From the NCBI RefSeq assembly GCF_030164425.1, contig NZ_JASNJD010000023.1, forward strand, positions 1 to 64,000: a stretch of DNA of 64,000 bases. Reading direction: 5' to 3'. Shown here piece by piece: positions 36,072 to 45,957 of the stretch. Made by a program: the position numbers and the translations under genes. Position 1 is the stretch's first letter. The number at the start of each line of letters is the position of its first letter. A model generated the notes under the pieces. That model saw only the letters and a list, made by a program, of their open reading frames with translations. It did not search any database and was not told the DNA's origin. The stretch is from Pseudodonghicola flavimaris. GTDB lineage: Bacteria > Pseudomonadota > Alphaproteobacteria > Rhodobacterales > Rhodobacteraceae.

Positions 36072-37040
36072 ATGTCCCCTTGCGCCGATACGCCCGCCGA
36101 CCTCGGCAAGACCCGCGACCACGGCGGCGGGATCGACGCCGCGATCGCCCGCTGGGGCGGCACCCGGGCCGACTGGCTCGATCTCTCCACCGGGATCAAC
36201 CCGCAACCTTATCCGCTGCCCGATCTTGTGCCGGAGGACTGGACCGCCCTGCCCGACCGCGCCGCCTTCGCCGCGCTGGACCAGGCGGCACGGCGGCTCT
36301 GGCAGGTGCCGGCTGCGGCGGGGATCCTCGCCGCGCCCGGCGCCTCCGCCCTGATCGCGCGGATCCCGGCGCTGGCCCCGCCCGGGCGGGTGCGGATCGA
36401 CGCGCCCACCTATAACGAACATGCCGCCGCCTTTGCCGCGCAGGGCTGGCAGGTGACCGATCGCGCCCCGGCAGAGGCGCGGGTGCTGGTCCATCCCAAC
36501 AACCCCGACGGGCGGCTGTGGCAAGCCGCGGACGCCGATGCACCGCTGAGCGTGATCGATGAGAGCTTCTGTGACGTCTGCCCGCAGCAGAGCCTGATCC
36601 AGCTTGCCGCCCAGCCGGGGCGGGTGGTGCTGAAGAGCTTCGGCAAATTCTGGGGGCTGGCGGGCCTCAGGCTGGGCTTTGCCATCGGCCGGCCCGAAAC
36701 CCTCGCGCCGCTGCGCGACCTGATCGGCCCCTGGGCGGTCTCTGGCCCGGCGCTGCGGATCGGCGCCCGGGCGCTGGCCGATACTGCCTGGGCCGGAACC
36801 ACCCGAACGCGGCTGGCACAGGACGCCAGACGTCTGGATGCGCTGATGACCGCGCGCGGCGCGGAGATCGCCGGCGGCACCGATCTCTTCCGGCTCTATA
36901 CCGTGGATGCGGCGAGGCGCTGGCAGGCGTGGCTGGCCGAGGCGCATATCTGGAGCCGGATTTTCCCCTATTCCGACCACTATCTGCGACTGGGCCTGCC
37001 CCCCGCCGCAGGCTGGGCGCGGCTGGAGGCGGCGCTGTGA
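36072..37040 (+). CDS. cobC: Threonine-phosphate decarboxylase-like aminotransferase (cobalamin synthesis)
   Basis: A 322-residue PLP enzyme of the CobD/CobC type that supplies aminopropanol phosphate (or its equivalent) for the cobalamin nucleotide loop. It has [50 protein letters not shown] and [15 protein letters not shown] with the PLP-lysine. ATG 36072 has AGGAA upstream. Its stop overlaps the GTG of cobD. No B12 riboswitch is seen upstream. Confidence 0.9.
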   Translation: MSPCADTPADLGKTRDHGGGIDAAIARWGGTRADWLDLSTGINPQPYPLPDLVPEDWTALPDRAAFAALDQAARRLWQVPAAAGILAAPGASALIARIPALAPPGRVRIDAPTYNEHAAAFAAQGWQVTDRAPAEARVLVHPNNPDGRLWQAADADAPLSVIDESFCDVCPQQSLIQLAAQPGRVVLKSFGKFWGLAGLRLGFAIGRPETLAPLRDLIGPWAVSGPALRIGARALADTAWAGTTRTRLAQDARRLDALMTARGAEIAGGTDLFRLYTVDAARRWQAWLAEAHIWSRIFPYSDHYLRLGLPPAAGWARLEAAL

Positions 37041-37957
37041 GCACGGCGGCGATCCTGGCGGCGGCGATGCTTCTGGATGCGGTGTTCGGCGAACCGCAAT
37101 GGCTTTGGGCACGGCTGCCGCACCCGGCGGTGCTGATGGGCCGGGCGGTCTCCCTGCTCGACCAGCTGCTGAACCGCGGCGGCGCCCGGATGATCAAGGG
37201 GGCGCTCGGCGCCGCGATTCTCGCATTGGCTGCCCTGTCGCTGGGCGAGGCGCTCAGCCGGCTGGGCTGGATCGTCGAGCTGCTCTGCGCCGCGGTGCTG
37301 CTGGCGCAGCGTTCGCTCGCCGATCATGTCCGCGCGGTGGCACAGGGGCTGCGTCAGGGCCTCCCGGAGGGCCGCAGCATGGTCGCCCGCATCGTCAGCC
37401 GCGACACCCGGCAGATGAGCGAGGCAGAGGTCGCCCGCGCCGCCATCGAGAGCGCCGCCGAAAACCTCTCCGACGGGGTGATCGCGCCGGCCTTCTGGTT
37501 CCTGATCCTCGGGCTGCCGGGGCTGATGCTCTATAAGGCGATCAACACCGCCGACAGCATGATCGGCTATCGCACCCCGCGTTACGAGCAATTCGGCAAG
37601 GCCGCCGCCCGCGCCGACGATCTGCTGAACCTGATCCCCGCCCGGCTGACCGGGCTGATCATCGCCGCGCTGACCGGATTGCTGCCCCGCTGGGGCGAGA
37701 TCGTCACGGACGCCCGCCGCCACAAATCCCCCAACGCCGGCTGGCCCGAGGCCGCCACCGCCCGCGCCCTGGACGTGGCCCTGGCCGGTCCGCGCAGCTA
37801 TGACGGAGAACTGCGCGATCTGCCCTGGGTCAATGGCACCGGGCGCCGGCTGATCGGCCCGGCACAGATCGACATGGTGGTGCGGCTGCTGTGGCGGGTC
37901 TGGCTGGTGGCGCTGGGGCTGATCCTGGCCTGGGCGCTGGTGTTACCGCTATTTTGA
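37037..37957 (+). CDS. cobD: Adenosylcobinamide-phosphate synthase
   Basis: A 306-residue membrane protein of the CbiB/CobD family that attaches the aminopropanol moiety to adenosylcobyric acid. Features: [25 protein letters not shown] at the start, [27 protein letters not shown] and [19 protein letters not shown] in the middle, and a hydrophobic C-terminus. It starts at GTG 37037, overlapping cobC by 4 bp (GTGA). Confidence 0.93.
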   Translation: MSTAAILAAAMLLDAVFGEPQWLWARLPHPAVLMGRAVSLLDQLLNRGGARMIKGALGAAILALAALSLGEALSRLGWIVELLCAAVLLAQRSLADHVRAVAQGLRQGLPEGRSMVARIVSRDTRQMSEAEVARAAIESAAENLSDGVIAPAFWFLILGLPGLMLYKAINTADSMIGYRTPRYEQFGKAAARADDLLNLIPARLTGLIIAALTGLLPRWGEIVTDARRHKSPNAGWPEAATARALDVALAGPRSYDGELRDLPWVNGTGRRLIGPAQIDMVVRLLWRVWLVALGLILAWALVLPLF

Positions 37958-37995
37958 ATTATATTCGCTCATGTGTACCCGAGGATATTGATTTC

Positions 37996-39165
37996 ATGCG
38001 TCTTTTTGCCGGGCTCCTGACCCTTTGCCTCAGCTCCTCCGCCGCGATGGCCGACTGCGGCGGCTCTTTTTCCAGCTTTGTCGACGGCCTGAAGGCCGAG
38101 GCCCGGTCGCAGGGCCATGACCGCGCCACCGTCGATACGTTTTTCCGCGGCGTCCGCCAGGACCCGGCGGTGCTGAAGGCGGATCGCGCCCAGGGGGTGT
38201 TCCAGAAACCCTTCATCGAGTTCTCCCGCCGGCTGATCTCCAAGAACCGGCTGGACAAGGGCCGGGCGATGGCGCGCCAGTACGATGCCACCTTCAGGCG
38301 GATCGAGCGCGACTATGGCGTGTCGCGCGGGGTATTGCTGGCCTTCTGGGCCTTCGAAACCGATTACGGCGGCTTCCAGGGCGATTTCAACACGCTGAAC
38401 GCGCTGACCACGCTGGCGCATGACTGCCGCCGGCCCGAGCTGTTCCGGCCGCAGATCTTCGCCGCGCTGACCCTGTATGAGCATGGCGATTTCGACCCTC
38501 AGCGCACCACCGGCGCCTGGGCCGGGGAAATCGGCATGGTGCAGATGCTGCCGCGCGATATCCTGATCAACGGGGTCGATGGCGATGGCGACGGCCATGT
38601 GCGGCTGAAGAGCTCCGCCCCCGATGCGCTGATGTCGGGCGCCAAGATGCTGTCGCATCTGGGCTGGCGCGCCGGGGACCCCTGGCTGCAGGAGGTGACG
38701 GTGCCCGCCGATCTGGACTGGTCGCTGACCGGCCCGGGCCAGAGCCTGAGCGTGTCCGACTGGGCCCGGCGTGGCGTGCGCGCGCGGGAGGACAAGCTGG
38801 CCGCAGGCAGCCTGCCCGCCTCTATCATCCTGCCACAGGGGCGCAAGGGGCCGGCCTTCATCGCCTATCCCAACTTCAACGTCTATTTCGAGTGGAACCA
38901 GAGCTTTACCTATGTGCTGACGGCAGCCTATTTCGCCAACCGGCTGGAGGGCGCGGCGATCTACGACGCCGGCAGCCCGGAACCGGGGCTGAACGGGCCG
39001 CAGATGAAGGAGCTGCAGCGCAAACTGGCCGCCCACGGCCATGATGTCGGCAAGATCGATGGCATCCTCGGGGCCGGCACCCGCGCCGCCGTGCAGAGCG
39101 AACAGAAGCGGCTGGGCTTGCCGGCCGATGCATGGCCCACGGTGGCGCTGCTGAACCGGCTGTAA
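37996..39165 (+). CDS. Lytic murein transglycosylase (MltB type) with peptidoglycan-binding domain
   Basis: A 389-residue exported protein: a signal peptide (LFAGLLTLCLSSSAAMA), then an SLT_2 domain with the catalytic Glu in LAFWAFETDYGGFQGDFNTLNAL and GEIGMVQMLPRDILINGVDGDGDG, and a C-terminal peptidoglycan-binding domain (MKELQRKLAAHGHDVGKIDGILG). It cleaves glycan strands to 1,6-anhydro products in the periplasm. ATG 37996 has GAGG upstream at wide spacing. It is downstream of cobD by 38 bp. Confidence 0.92.
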   Translation: MRLFAGLLTLCLSSSAAMADCGGSFSSFVDGLKAEARSQGHDRATVDTFFRGVRQDPAVLKADRAQGVFQKPFIEFSRRLISKNRLDKGRAMARQYDATFRRIERDYGVSRGVLLAFWAFETDYGGFQGDFNTLNALTTLAHDCRRPELFRPQIFAALTLYEHGDFDPQRTTGAWAGEIGMVQMLPRDILINGVDGDGDGHVRLKSSAPDALMSGAKMLSHLGWRAGDPWLQEVTVPADLDWSLTGPGQSLSVSDWARRGVRAREDKLAAGSLPASIILPQGRKGPAFIAYPNFNVYFEWNQSFTYVLTAAYFANRLEGAAIYDAGSPEPGLNGPQMKELQRKLAAHGHDVGKIDGILGAGTRAAVQSEQKRLGLPADAWPTVALLNRL

Positions 39166-39249
39166 CCTCCGCCTTTCGGGCCGGGGTGGCGCGTCCCGGC
39201 GGATTGCGCCCGAAACCGGTGAGGGCTCCTCAAGCCCTGGGCCGGCAGG

Positions 39250-39627
39250 TCATTTTCCCAGGCCCAATTCGAACCGGAACGGCAGCCGCCCCTCGCTGTC
39301 GCGCACCAACATGCGCATCTGCCCGTCTTTCAGGTAGACGGCACAATCCCTGTAGCCCTCGCCCAGGTCGACACAAATCTTGCCGCCGGGCTGGACACTG
39401 AAGCGGCCGAAATCGCGCCATCCGCCGGCATCGATGACGTCGGCCTCAAAGCCGCGGCGCACCGACCCGTCCGGCGCCAGGAACGGCTGACTGGGATCGT
39501 AGAACCGCATCGGCGCGTCCTGATGCAATGTGCCCGGCCAGTCGCCCTGCCCGAAAACGCCCCACTCCTGCGCGGCAAGCACCGCAGGTAACAGACAGAG
39601 ACTCAGCGCAAGCAGAGGGGTGTTCAT
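39250..39627 (-). CDS. Hypothetical exported protein, 125 residues
   Basis: I do not recognise a family. MNTPLLALSLCLLPAVLAAQ is a signal peptide with probable cleavage after AxA; the mature part is rich in aromatics and glycine (WGVFGQGDWPG, MRFYDPSQPFLAPDG) with two cysteines (KICVDL, YRDCAVY) that may pair. This suggests a small periplasmic protein. It follows smc across a 60-bp gap on the same strand. Confidence 0.65.
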   Translation of the reverse strand: MNTPLLALSLCLLPAVLAAQEWGVFGQGDWPGTLHQDAPMRFYDPSQPFLAPDGSVRRGFEADVIDAGGWRDFGRFSVQPGGKICVDLGEGYRDCAVYLKDGQMRMLVRDSEGRLPFRFELGLGK

Positions 39628-39687
39628 AATGTCCCAGTTTGCCACAGAGACCGCGCCCCATGCAAATCCAGACGCGAAAAAACCCCA

Positions 39688-42600
39688 TCAGGCAACGAGT
39701 TGTTCGGCCTTTTTCAGATCGACGGAGACCAGCTGGCTGACCCCCTGTTCCTGCATGGTCACGCCGAACAGCCGGTCCATCCGGCTCATCGTCACGGCGT
39801 GGTGGGTGATGATCAGGAACCGGGTTTCGGTGCGGCGGCACATCTCGTCCAGCAGGTCGCAAAAACGGGTGACATTGGCATCGTCGAGCGGGGCGTCGAC
39901 CTCGTCCAGCACACAGATCGGCGCCGGGTTGGCCAGGAACACCGCGAAGATCAGCGCCAGCGCCGTCAGCGTCTGTTCGCCGCCCGACAGCAGCGACAGC
40001 GTCGACAGCTTCTTGCCCGGCGGCTGGCACATGATCTCCAGCCCGGCTTCAAGCGGGTCTTCGCTCTCGACCATGACCAGATTGGCCTCGCCACCGCCAA
40101 AGAGATGGGTGAAGAGCAGCGCGAAGTTGCTGTTGACCTGCTCGAACGCCGTCAGCAGCCGTTCCCGGCCCTCGCGGTTCAGCCCGGCGATACCGCCGCG
40201 CAGCGCCTTGATCGCCTCTTCCAGATCGGTCTTTTCACTGCTCAGCGTATCGAATTCTTCCTGCACCTCCCGGGCGTCTTCCTCGGCCCGCAGGTTGACC
40301 GCGCCGAGCGCCTCGCGCTGGCGCTTGAAGCGGTTCACATCCGCCTCCAATACGTCGGAGCCCGGCATCTCCTCCGGCACGACATCGAGACTGCTCAACA
40401 GCTGGTCCGGCGTCTGTTCCAGATCCTCGCTGATCCGCTCGACGGCGGCGTGAACGGTCTCGCGGGCGGCCTCGGTGCGGGCCTCGGCGGCGGCGCGGGC
40501 CTCCCGCGCGTCAGAGGCATGGCGTTCGGCGTCGCGTTCGGTCTGGATGGCCGCGCGCTGGCGGGCCTCGCCGGCGGCGAGCAGATCGGAGGCCTGCTGG
40601 CGCCGGTCCTCGGCCTTCTCGGTCTGCTCCGCCAGCTCCTCGCGGCGGTCGGCGATCTGTTCGGGCACGGCCCGCGCCTCGAACAGCTCCTCTTCCGAGC
40701 CTTCCTTGCGCTCGACCAGCTCCGCAATCCGCCGTTCCGCGGTTTCCAGGCGGTGGCGCCAGCCGCTCAGTTCCTTGGTCACTTCCTGCGACCGGCGGGT
40801 GCGGGCTTCGCCCTCACGACGCAATTCGTCATGCGCGGAGCGTCGGGTCAGCATGGTGATCCGCGCTGCCTCCACCGTCTGGCGGATTGCCTCCACCTGT
40901 GCCCGGGCGGTGTCCAGATCGCCCAGATCGGCCAGCCCGGCCTCGGCCTCGCGCAGACGGCTGCGGGCGGCCATCGCCTCTTCCTTATGGCGGGTCACCG
41001 CCAGCCCGAGGTTTTCCAGCTTGCCGCGCGACAGGTTGCGGTCGGCCTCTGCCCGGCTCAGCGCCCGGGCAGCGTCGGCGACGCGCTGATCGGCGGTGCG
41101 GCGGGCGGCGCGGGCGGCCTTGTCGGCTTCGGTCACCTCGGCCAGCTTGCGGCTCAGCGCCTCATGCGCGGCGCGGGCGCCATCGGCCCGGGCGGTGACC
41201 TGTTCCAGCTCCTGTTTCAGCGCTTCCAGCCGGTTCAGCTGTTCCAGCCGCAGCGCCGCGGCGGAAGGCGCATCTTCGGCCCAGGCGCGGAACCCGTCCC
41301 AGCGCCAGAGATCGCCTTCGAGAGTCACCAGCCGTTGCCCCGGTTTCAGCAGCGGCTGCAGCCGGCCGGCCTCATCCGCCTCGATCACGCCGATCTGGCC
41401 GATCCGGCGCGCCAGAACCTCCGGCACGGTGACATAATTCGACAGGGCGACCACACCTTCGGGCAGCGGCTGCGGCGCCGGATAACCCGGCAGCGGGCTC
41501 CAGCCCGAAGGGCCGTCGGCCTCCACCACGGGCGCGCGCAGATCGTCGGCCAGCGCCGCCCCCAGCGCCTTTTCATAGCCCGGCTGCACCCGCAGCAGAT
41601 CGAGCAGCTGACCGCCCTCGGCGGTGTCGCGGGCGACCAGCTTGGCCAGCGCTGCGGTCTCGGCGCGTAGCGCGCCGGCCTCGCCCTCCGCCTCGGAGCG
41701 CTGCGCCCGCGCCTCGGCCTCGCGGGCCTGGGTCTCGCCACGCAGTTCCTCGGCGGCGGTCAGCGCCTCTTCGGCGGCCTCGGCGGCCTCGCGCGCCTCT
41801 TCCTCGGCCTCGCGGGCGGCTTCAAACGCCTCTTCGGCCTGGTCCACTGCCGCCTCGGCTGCTTCGACCGCCTCGGTCGCGCGGGCCTCTTCGGCCTCCG
41901 ACCGGGCGAGGGTCTTGCGGTTGTCCTCCAACAGGCGCTGCGCCGACTGGTGGCGCGCCGCCAGCCGGGCGACATCCTCGGTCTCCTGCGACAGATGCTC
42001 TTCGCGCTCTTGCAGGACCGAGGCCGCCTCATGCGCCAGCTCGGCAGCTTCCGCCAGCTTGTCGGCCTGCCCTTCGCTGGCCTTGGCCAGTTCGCGGGCT
42101 TCCCATTCCAGCCGTTCGATGGTCTCGCCGGCATCGCGGTTCAGACCGCTTTCCCGGTCGATATCGCGGGCCAGCTGTTCGATCCGCGCACTCAGCGTCT
42201 CGATGGTCTTGCGGGCGCGGGCCTCCTCGTCGGCGAGGGTTTCGCGCTCCACCTGCAACCGCTGCAGCACGGCGCTGGCGATCGCCTCCTCCTCGCGCAG
42301 GGGGGGCATCGCCTCATCCGCCTCGGCCCGGGCGCGGGTGGCCTGGGTGGCGGCGGCCTCGGCACGGGCGGCCTCGGTCACCCTCTCGCGCAGCACAGCC
42401 TCGGCCGCCAGCCGGGCCTCATCCGCCTCGCGCCAGCGCCGATAGAGCAGCATCCCCTCCGCCAGCCGGAGCTGGGTGCCGATCTCGCGATAGCGTGCCG
42501 CCTGCCGGGCCTGGCGCGCCAGTTGCCCCAGCTGGCCGCCCAGCTGCTCCAGAACGTCGTCGACCCGGGTCAGGTTGGTCTCGGTGCCGCGCAGCTTCAG

Positions 42601-43143
42601 CTCGGCCTCATGCCGGCGCTGATAAAGCCCGGAAATCCCCGCCGCCTCTTCCAGGATCCGCCGCCGCGCGGTGGGCTTGGCGTTGATCAGCTCGGAAATC
42701 TGCCCCTGCCGCACCAGCGAGGGCGAGTGCGCCCCCGTAGAAGCATCGGCGAACAGCATCTGCACATCGCGGGCGCGCACGTCCTTGCTGTTGGCCTTAT
42801 AGGCAGAACCGACATCGCGGGTGATCCGCCGCACGATCTCAAGCGAATCGGCGTCGTTGAATCCCGCCGGCGCCAGCCGGTCGGCGTTGTCGATGATCAG
42901 CGCCACTTCGGCGAAGTTGCGCGCGGGGCGCGAAGAGGCCCCGGCGAAGATCACGTCCTCCATGCCGGAGCCGCGCATCGCCTTGGCCCGGGTCTCCCCC
43001 ATCACCCAGCGCAGCGCCTCCAGCAGATTCGACTTGCCGCAGCCGTTCGGCCCCACCACCCCGGTCAGCCCTTCGGCGATGATCAGGTCGGTCGGATCGA
43101 CAAAGCTTTTGAAGCCGGTCAGTTTGAGGCGGGTAAAGCGCAA
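39688..43143 (-). CDS. smc: Chromosome segregation protein SMC
   Basis: A 1151-residue SMC ATPase that compacts and segregates DNA. Walker A is GPNGCGKSNLLEALRWVMGE near residue 31; the two long coiled-coil arms are extremely rich in Glu, Ala and Arg; a hinge near residues 510-640 contains DLLRVQPGYEKALGAALADD; the C-terminal head has the signature LLSGGEQTLTALALIF and Walker B PICVLDEVDAPLDDANV. It is full length. A small lipoprotein gene lies upstream, with a palindrome in the 151-bp gap. Partner genes scpA/scpB are not in the window. Confidence 0.97.
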   Translation of the reverse strand: MRFTRLKLTGFKSFVDPTDLIIAEGLTGVVGPNGCGKSNLLEALRWVMGETRAKAMRGSGMEDVIFAGASSRPARNFAEVALIIDNADRLAPAGFNDADSLEIVRRITRDVGSAYKANSKDVRARDVQMLFADASTGAHSPSLVRQGQISELINAKPTARRRILEEAAGISGLYQRRHEAELKLRGTETNLTRVDDVLEQLGGQLGQLARQARQAARYREIGTQLRLAEGMLLYRRWREADEARLAAEAVLRERVTEAARAEAAATQATRARAEADEAMPPLREEEAIASAVLQRLQVERETLADEEARARKTIETLSARIEQLARDIDRESGLNRDAGETIERLEWEARELAKASEGQADKLAEAAELAHEAASVLQEREEHLSQETEDVARLAARHQSAQRLLEDNRKTLARSEAEEARATEAVEAAEAAVDQAEEAFEAAREAEEEAREAAEAAEEALTAAEELRGETQAREAEARAQRSEAEGEAGALRAETAALAKLVARDTAEGGQLLDLLRVQPGYEKALGAALADDLRAPVVEADGPSGWSPLPGYPAPQPLPEGVVALSNYVTVPEVLARRIGQIGVIEADEAGRLQPLLKPGQRLVTLEGDLWRWDGFRAWAEDAPSAAALRLEQLNRLEALKQELEQVTARADGARAAHEALSRKLAEVTEADKAARAARRTADQRVADAARALSRAEADRNLSRGKLENLGLAVTRHKEEAMAARSRLREAEAGLADLGDLDTARAQVEAIRQTVEAARITMLTRRSAHDELRREGEARTRRSQEVTKELSGWRHRLETAERRIAELVERKEGSEEELFEARAVPEQIADRREELAEQTEKAEDRRQQASDLLAAGEARQRAAIQTERDAERHASDAREARAAAEARTEAARETVHAAVERISEDLEQTPDQLLSSLDVVPEEMPGSDVLEADVNRFKRQREALGAVNLRAEEDAREVQEEFDTLSSEKTDLEEAIKALRGGIAGLNREGRERLLTAFEQVNSNFALLFTHLFGGGEANLVMVESEDPLEAGLEIMCQPPGKKLSTLSLLSGGEQTLTALALIFAVFLANPAPICVLDEVDAPLDDANVTRFCDLLDEMCRRTETRFLIITHHAVTMSRMDRLFGVTMQEQGVSQLVSVDLKKAEQLVA

Positions 43144-43244
43144 GGGGCGACCATCGTGATTCCTGTTGAACCTGAAATTTGCGCTCTCTGGCCGATCAGA
43201 GTCAACCGCCCGCCCCCTGCATCTGGCAGAGAGACGCCGGTTAT

Positions 43245-43260
43245 CCCCAATATATTGGGG
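43245..43260. promoter_or_regulatory. Perfect AT-centred palindrome upstream of smc
   Basis: CCCCAATATATTGGGG is a perfect 16-bp palindrome in the 151-bp gap between the lipoprotein gene stop (43295) and the smc start (43143). TATATT within it could be a -10 element. The first 13 bases recur 17.5 kb away, upstream of mipZ (60790-60802). The core CAATATATTG fits the CWATATATWG core I recall for NrdR boxes; that link is inference. Confidence 0.5.
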
Positions 43261-43294
43261 CGTCTACGCGGACTTCCCGACACGAGCCATCCAG

Positions 43295-43690
43295 CTAGAC
43301 CGGCCCCTTCGGATCGCAGCGATAGGCCGGGGGCGCCGCGGCCGTCGCCACCGTCGCTGCCGCCAGCCGGTGGCAGGACATCACCACGCCGGGCGGCTTG
43401 CCGGCGCAGGACAGTTTGGCCACGACCACCGCCTGATCGCCCCGCACCTTGGTCACCTTGCAGCCGCTGACCAGCATCATCGCCAGTGCCGCGCGGGTAC
43501 GCACCGGCTCAAACCGCGGCGCGAATTCACGGTTGATACGGATCGCCTCTGCGGTCTTTTCGCCGAGTCGGACATCGAAGACGCTGCCATTCACCGCGAT
43601 CCGCGTCGCCGGTTTCCCCCGATAGGGGAGCGAGGGCGTGTTGCACGCCGCCAGCATCGCCAGACCGAGGATCGCCATCAGATATCGCAT
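43295..43690 (-). CDS. Small lipoprotein, unknown function
   Basis: A 131-residue protein with a lipoprotein signal (ILGLAMLAACNTP, lipobox LAAC). The mature domain has a folded pattern: TRIAVNGSVFDVRLGEKTAEAIRINREFAPRFEPV, then VSGCKVTKVRGDQAVVVAKLSC with further cysteines, and a Pro-rich end. No family is recognised. It precedes smc on the same strand by 151 bp and may be in the same transcript. Confidence 0.7.
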   Translation of the reverse strand: MRYLMAILGLAMLAACNTPSLPYRGKPATRIAVNGSVFDVRLGEKTAEAIRINREFAPRFEPVRTRAALAMMLVSGCKVTKVRGDQAVVVAKLSCAGKPPGVVMSCHRLAAATVATAAAPPAYRCDPKGPV

Positions 43691-43714
43691 GGTGAAAAGG
43701 CTGCCAGAGCAAGG

Positions 43715-43729
43715 TTAACAGATGGCTAA
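43715..43729 (-). promoter_or_regulatory. Near-consensus CtrA-like box
   Basis: TTAACAGATGGCTAA is one base from TTAA-N7-TTAA, the full CtrA site of alphaproteobacteria. It lies 24 bp upstream of the lipoprotein gene start, i.e. at the head of the gene run ending with smc. One site in 64 kb with a mismatch is weak evidence. Confidence 0.3.
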
Positions 43730-43834
43730 GCCCGGCCCGCCGCCATCCGCCGCCGGTCAAGGTCGCCGGTCAAGGTGGCTTGAGCCGTGGCGGGCGCCCC
43801 CCTATAACCGCAGGACCCCAGGTCCGGAGCCCAC

Positions 43835-44599
43835 ATGCCGTTCCACAAAGTCCAGCCCGAAAAGCTGTCCGCTGCCGTTGTCCGCCAGATCGAGGAACTG
43901 ATCCTGCGCGGCGTTCTCCGCCCGGGCGAGCGGCTGCCCTCGGAACGCGATCTGGCCATCCGGCTCGGTGTCTCGCGCCCGTCGTTGCGCGACGCCATTG
44001 CCGAGCTGCAGCAGGACGGGTTGCTGACCACCCGCGCCGGCGCCGGCATCTTCGTCGCAGAAGTGCTGAATTCCGCCTTTTCCCCGGCGCTGATCCGGCT
44101 TTTCGCCCGGCACGACGAAGCGGTCTTCGACTACCTCTCCTTTCGCCGTGACATGGAGGGGCTCGCTGCCGAACGGGCCGCCCGGCTCGGCTCGGACAGT
44201 GATCTGAAGGTGATCCAGACCCTGTTCGACCGGATGGAAGCCGCACCGCCCGGCGGCGACAGCGCCGCCGAGCTCGACAGCCAATTCCATTCCGCCATCA
44301 TCGATGCCAGCCACAATGTGGTGATGCTGCACATGATGCGGGCGATGTACGATCTGCTGCGGCAAGGGGTCTTCTACAACCGCAAGGTGATGTTTCAGCA
44401 GCGCACCTCCCGCGCGGCGCTGCTGGACCAGCACCGGGCGATCAACGCGGCGCTGCAGGCCCGTGACCCTGCCGCCGCCCGCGCTGCGGTGGAGGCGCAT
44501 CTGGACTATGTCCGCGCCGCGCTGGAAGATCAGCGCCGGGCGGAGCGGAACGAGACCGTCGCGCGTCAGCGGCTCGAACACGAGAACAGCAAGGGCTGA
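43835..44599 (+). CDS. FadR/GntR-family transcriptional regulator
   Basis: A 254-residue regulator. The N-terminal winged helix-turn-helix includes LRPGERLPSERDLAIRLGVSRPSLRDAIAELQQDGLLTT; the C-terminal FCD domain has LDSQFHSAIIDASHNVVMLHMM with His residues typical of metal-binding FCD regulators. It resembles PdhR/GlcC/LldR-like proteins that respond to pyruvate, glycolate or lactate; the ligand and target are not visible. ATG 43835 has GGAG 5 bp upstream. Confidence 0.88.
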   Translation: MPFHKVQPEKLSAAVVRQIEELILRGVLRPGERLPSERDLAIRLGVSRPSLRDAIAELQQDGLLTTRAGAGIFVAEVLNSAFSPALIRLFARHDEAVFDYLSFRRDMEGLAAERAARLGSDSDLKVIQTLFDRMEAAPPGGDSAAELDSQFHSAIIDASHNVVMLHMMRAMYDLLRQGVFYNRKVMFQQRTSRAALLDQHRAINAALQARDPAAARAAVEAHLDYVRAALEDQRRAERNETVARQRLEHENSKG

Positions 44600-44688
44600 C
44601 ACGCCTCGCTGCGTCGCGCTCCGACTGACGCTATCCGGCGGCAAGACCGCCCGGACGCCCCTGCCGCCCGACACCAGCCGCAAAAAGA

Positions 44689-44714
44689 AAAACCCGGCAC
44701 GATGGCCGGGTTTT
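44689..44714. terminator. Bidirectional terminator between GntR gene and F0 operon
   Basis: AAAACCCGGC and GCCGGGTTTT form a 10-bp stem with a 6-base loop, with T/A runs on both sides. It separates a + strand regulator from the minus-strand atp operon end. Confidence 0.85.
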
Positions 44715-44741
44715 CTGATGATCTGTCGCGGAGCGCCGGGC

Positions 44742-45302
44742 TCAGTGCAGCTTGGCGTCCACCTCGGCGATGGCCTCGTCGATCAGCTTGTTCGCCTCAG
44801 CGGCGGACATCTGCTTGGCGATCACCTCATTGGCGGCCGACACGGCGATGACCACGGCCTGATCGCGCACCTCTTTGACGGCGGCGGCTTCGGCAGAGGC
44901 GATCTGCTCCTGCGCGGCGGTCAGACGGCGGGCGATGGATTTCTCCAGATCGAGCTTCGCCTGCTCGGCCGCTGCGGTGGCATCGGTACGGGCGTTGGCG
45001 ACGATGCGCTCGGCCTGTTCCTGCACTTCCTTCTGCTTGCGCTCGTAAGAGGCCAGCAGGGTCTGGGCTTCTTCCCGCAGAGCGCGGGCTTCGTCCAGCT
45101 CGGACTTGATCCCTTCGGCCCGCTTGTCCAGCAGGCCGCCGATCATGCCGGGCACCTTGAAGTAGGCCAGAATCGCCAGGAAGACGATGAAGGCCAGCAG
45201 CACCACGAAGTTGGTGTTGTGCAGCGAGAAGAACGGGCCGCTGGCGGCCAGCGCCGGGCTGGTGCCTGCCAGCATCAGGATCAGAGCGGAAAGACTGCGC
45301 AT
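44742..45302 (-). CDS. atpF: ATP synthase F0 subunit b
   Basis: A 186-residue peripheral-stalk subunit: an N-terminal signal-like/anchor region (LILMLAGTSPALA), a membrane helix (FVVLLAFIVFLAILAYF), then a long charged coiled coil (KVPGMIGGLLDKRAEGIKSE onward). It follows atpF' by 4 bp. Together b and b' form the stator with F1; F1 genes are not in this window, as is usual in alphaproteobacteria. Confidence 0.93.
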   Translation of the reverse strand: MRSLSALILMLAGTSPALAASGPFFSLHNTNFVVLLAFIVFLAILAYFKVPGMIGGLLDKRAEGIKSELDEARALREEAQTLLASYERKQKEVQEQAERIVANARTDATAAAEQAKLDLEKSIARRLTAAQEQIASAEAAAVKEVRDQAVVIAVSAANEVIAKQMSAAEANKLIDEAIAEVDAKLH

Positions 45303-45306
45303 TCCC

Positions 45307-45864
45307 TTATCCTTTCATCCGGTCTGCGATTGCACCGGCAACCGCGGCGTCGTCGGCCTGGAAACCCAGGGCGCCGACGATCTCGGCTGTGGTGTCCTTG
45401 GCGACGGTCTGGATGCTTTCCAGCGCGCCGGCGCGAATTTCTGCGATGGCCTTTTCCGATTCCGCGGTCTTGGCGGCGATCTCGGCGTCGGCCTTGGCGA
45501 TGGCGTCATCCAGGTCGGCCTGGATTTCCGCACGGGCCTCGGCGGCGATCCGCTGCGCTTCGCTGCGGGCGTCGGCCAGGGCCTGGTTATACGCTTCCTC
45601 GGCCTCGACGGCCTTGGCTTTCAGGTCTTCGGCCGCAGCCAGGTCGTTGGTGATCGTCCCGGTCCGTTCGGCCAGAATGCCGCCGATCCGCGGCAGTGCA
45701 ACCCGCGACAGGACAAGGTAGATCACGACAAGCGTGACCGCCAGCCAGAACACCTGGTTCGGAAAGGTCGAGAAATCCAGCTGCGGCATGCCGACACCGC
45801 CTTGGGCGGCACCATGGGCCATGTCAGCAGCGGCCTGACCTGCGTCGTGTGTCTCAGTTGCCAT
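45307..45864 (-). CDS. atpG: ATP synthase F0 subunit b'
   Basis: A 185-residue b' subunit. Its N-terminus (about 28 residues, Ala/Gly/His-rich) precedes a membrane helix ([21 protein letters not shown]), then [25 protein letters not shown] and a long coiled coil. Having both b and b' is typical of photosynthetic and related alphaproteobacteria. It lies between atpE (93 bp upstream) and atpF. Confidence 0.92.
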   Translation of the reverse strand: MATETHDAGQAAADMAHGAAQGGVGMPQLDFSTFPNQVFWLAVTLVVIYLVLSRVALPRIGGILAERTGTITNDLAAAEDLKAKAVEAEEAYNQALADARSEAQRIAAEARAEIQADLDDAIAKADAEIAAKTAESEKAIAEIRAGALESIQTVAKDTTAEIVGALGFQADDAAVAGAIADRMKG

Positions 45865-45957
45865 GTCGTCCTCCTTGGGAACTTAACCTACATCGGGCAG
45901 CGCAGCGCCGGTTGCGCGCGCCGCCCGACCGTAAGGATCGTATGTTCCGAAGTCGGT

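Noticed and set aside
39700-41670. A 656-codon open frame on the + strand
   Set aside because: It is antisense to smc, has no ribosome site or domain, and the smc frame has Walker motifs and an SMC signature.
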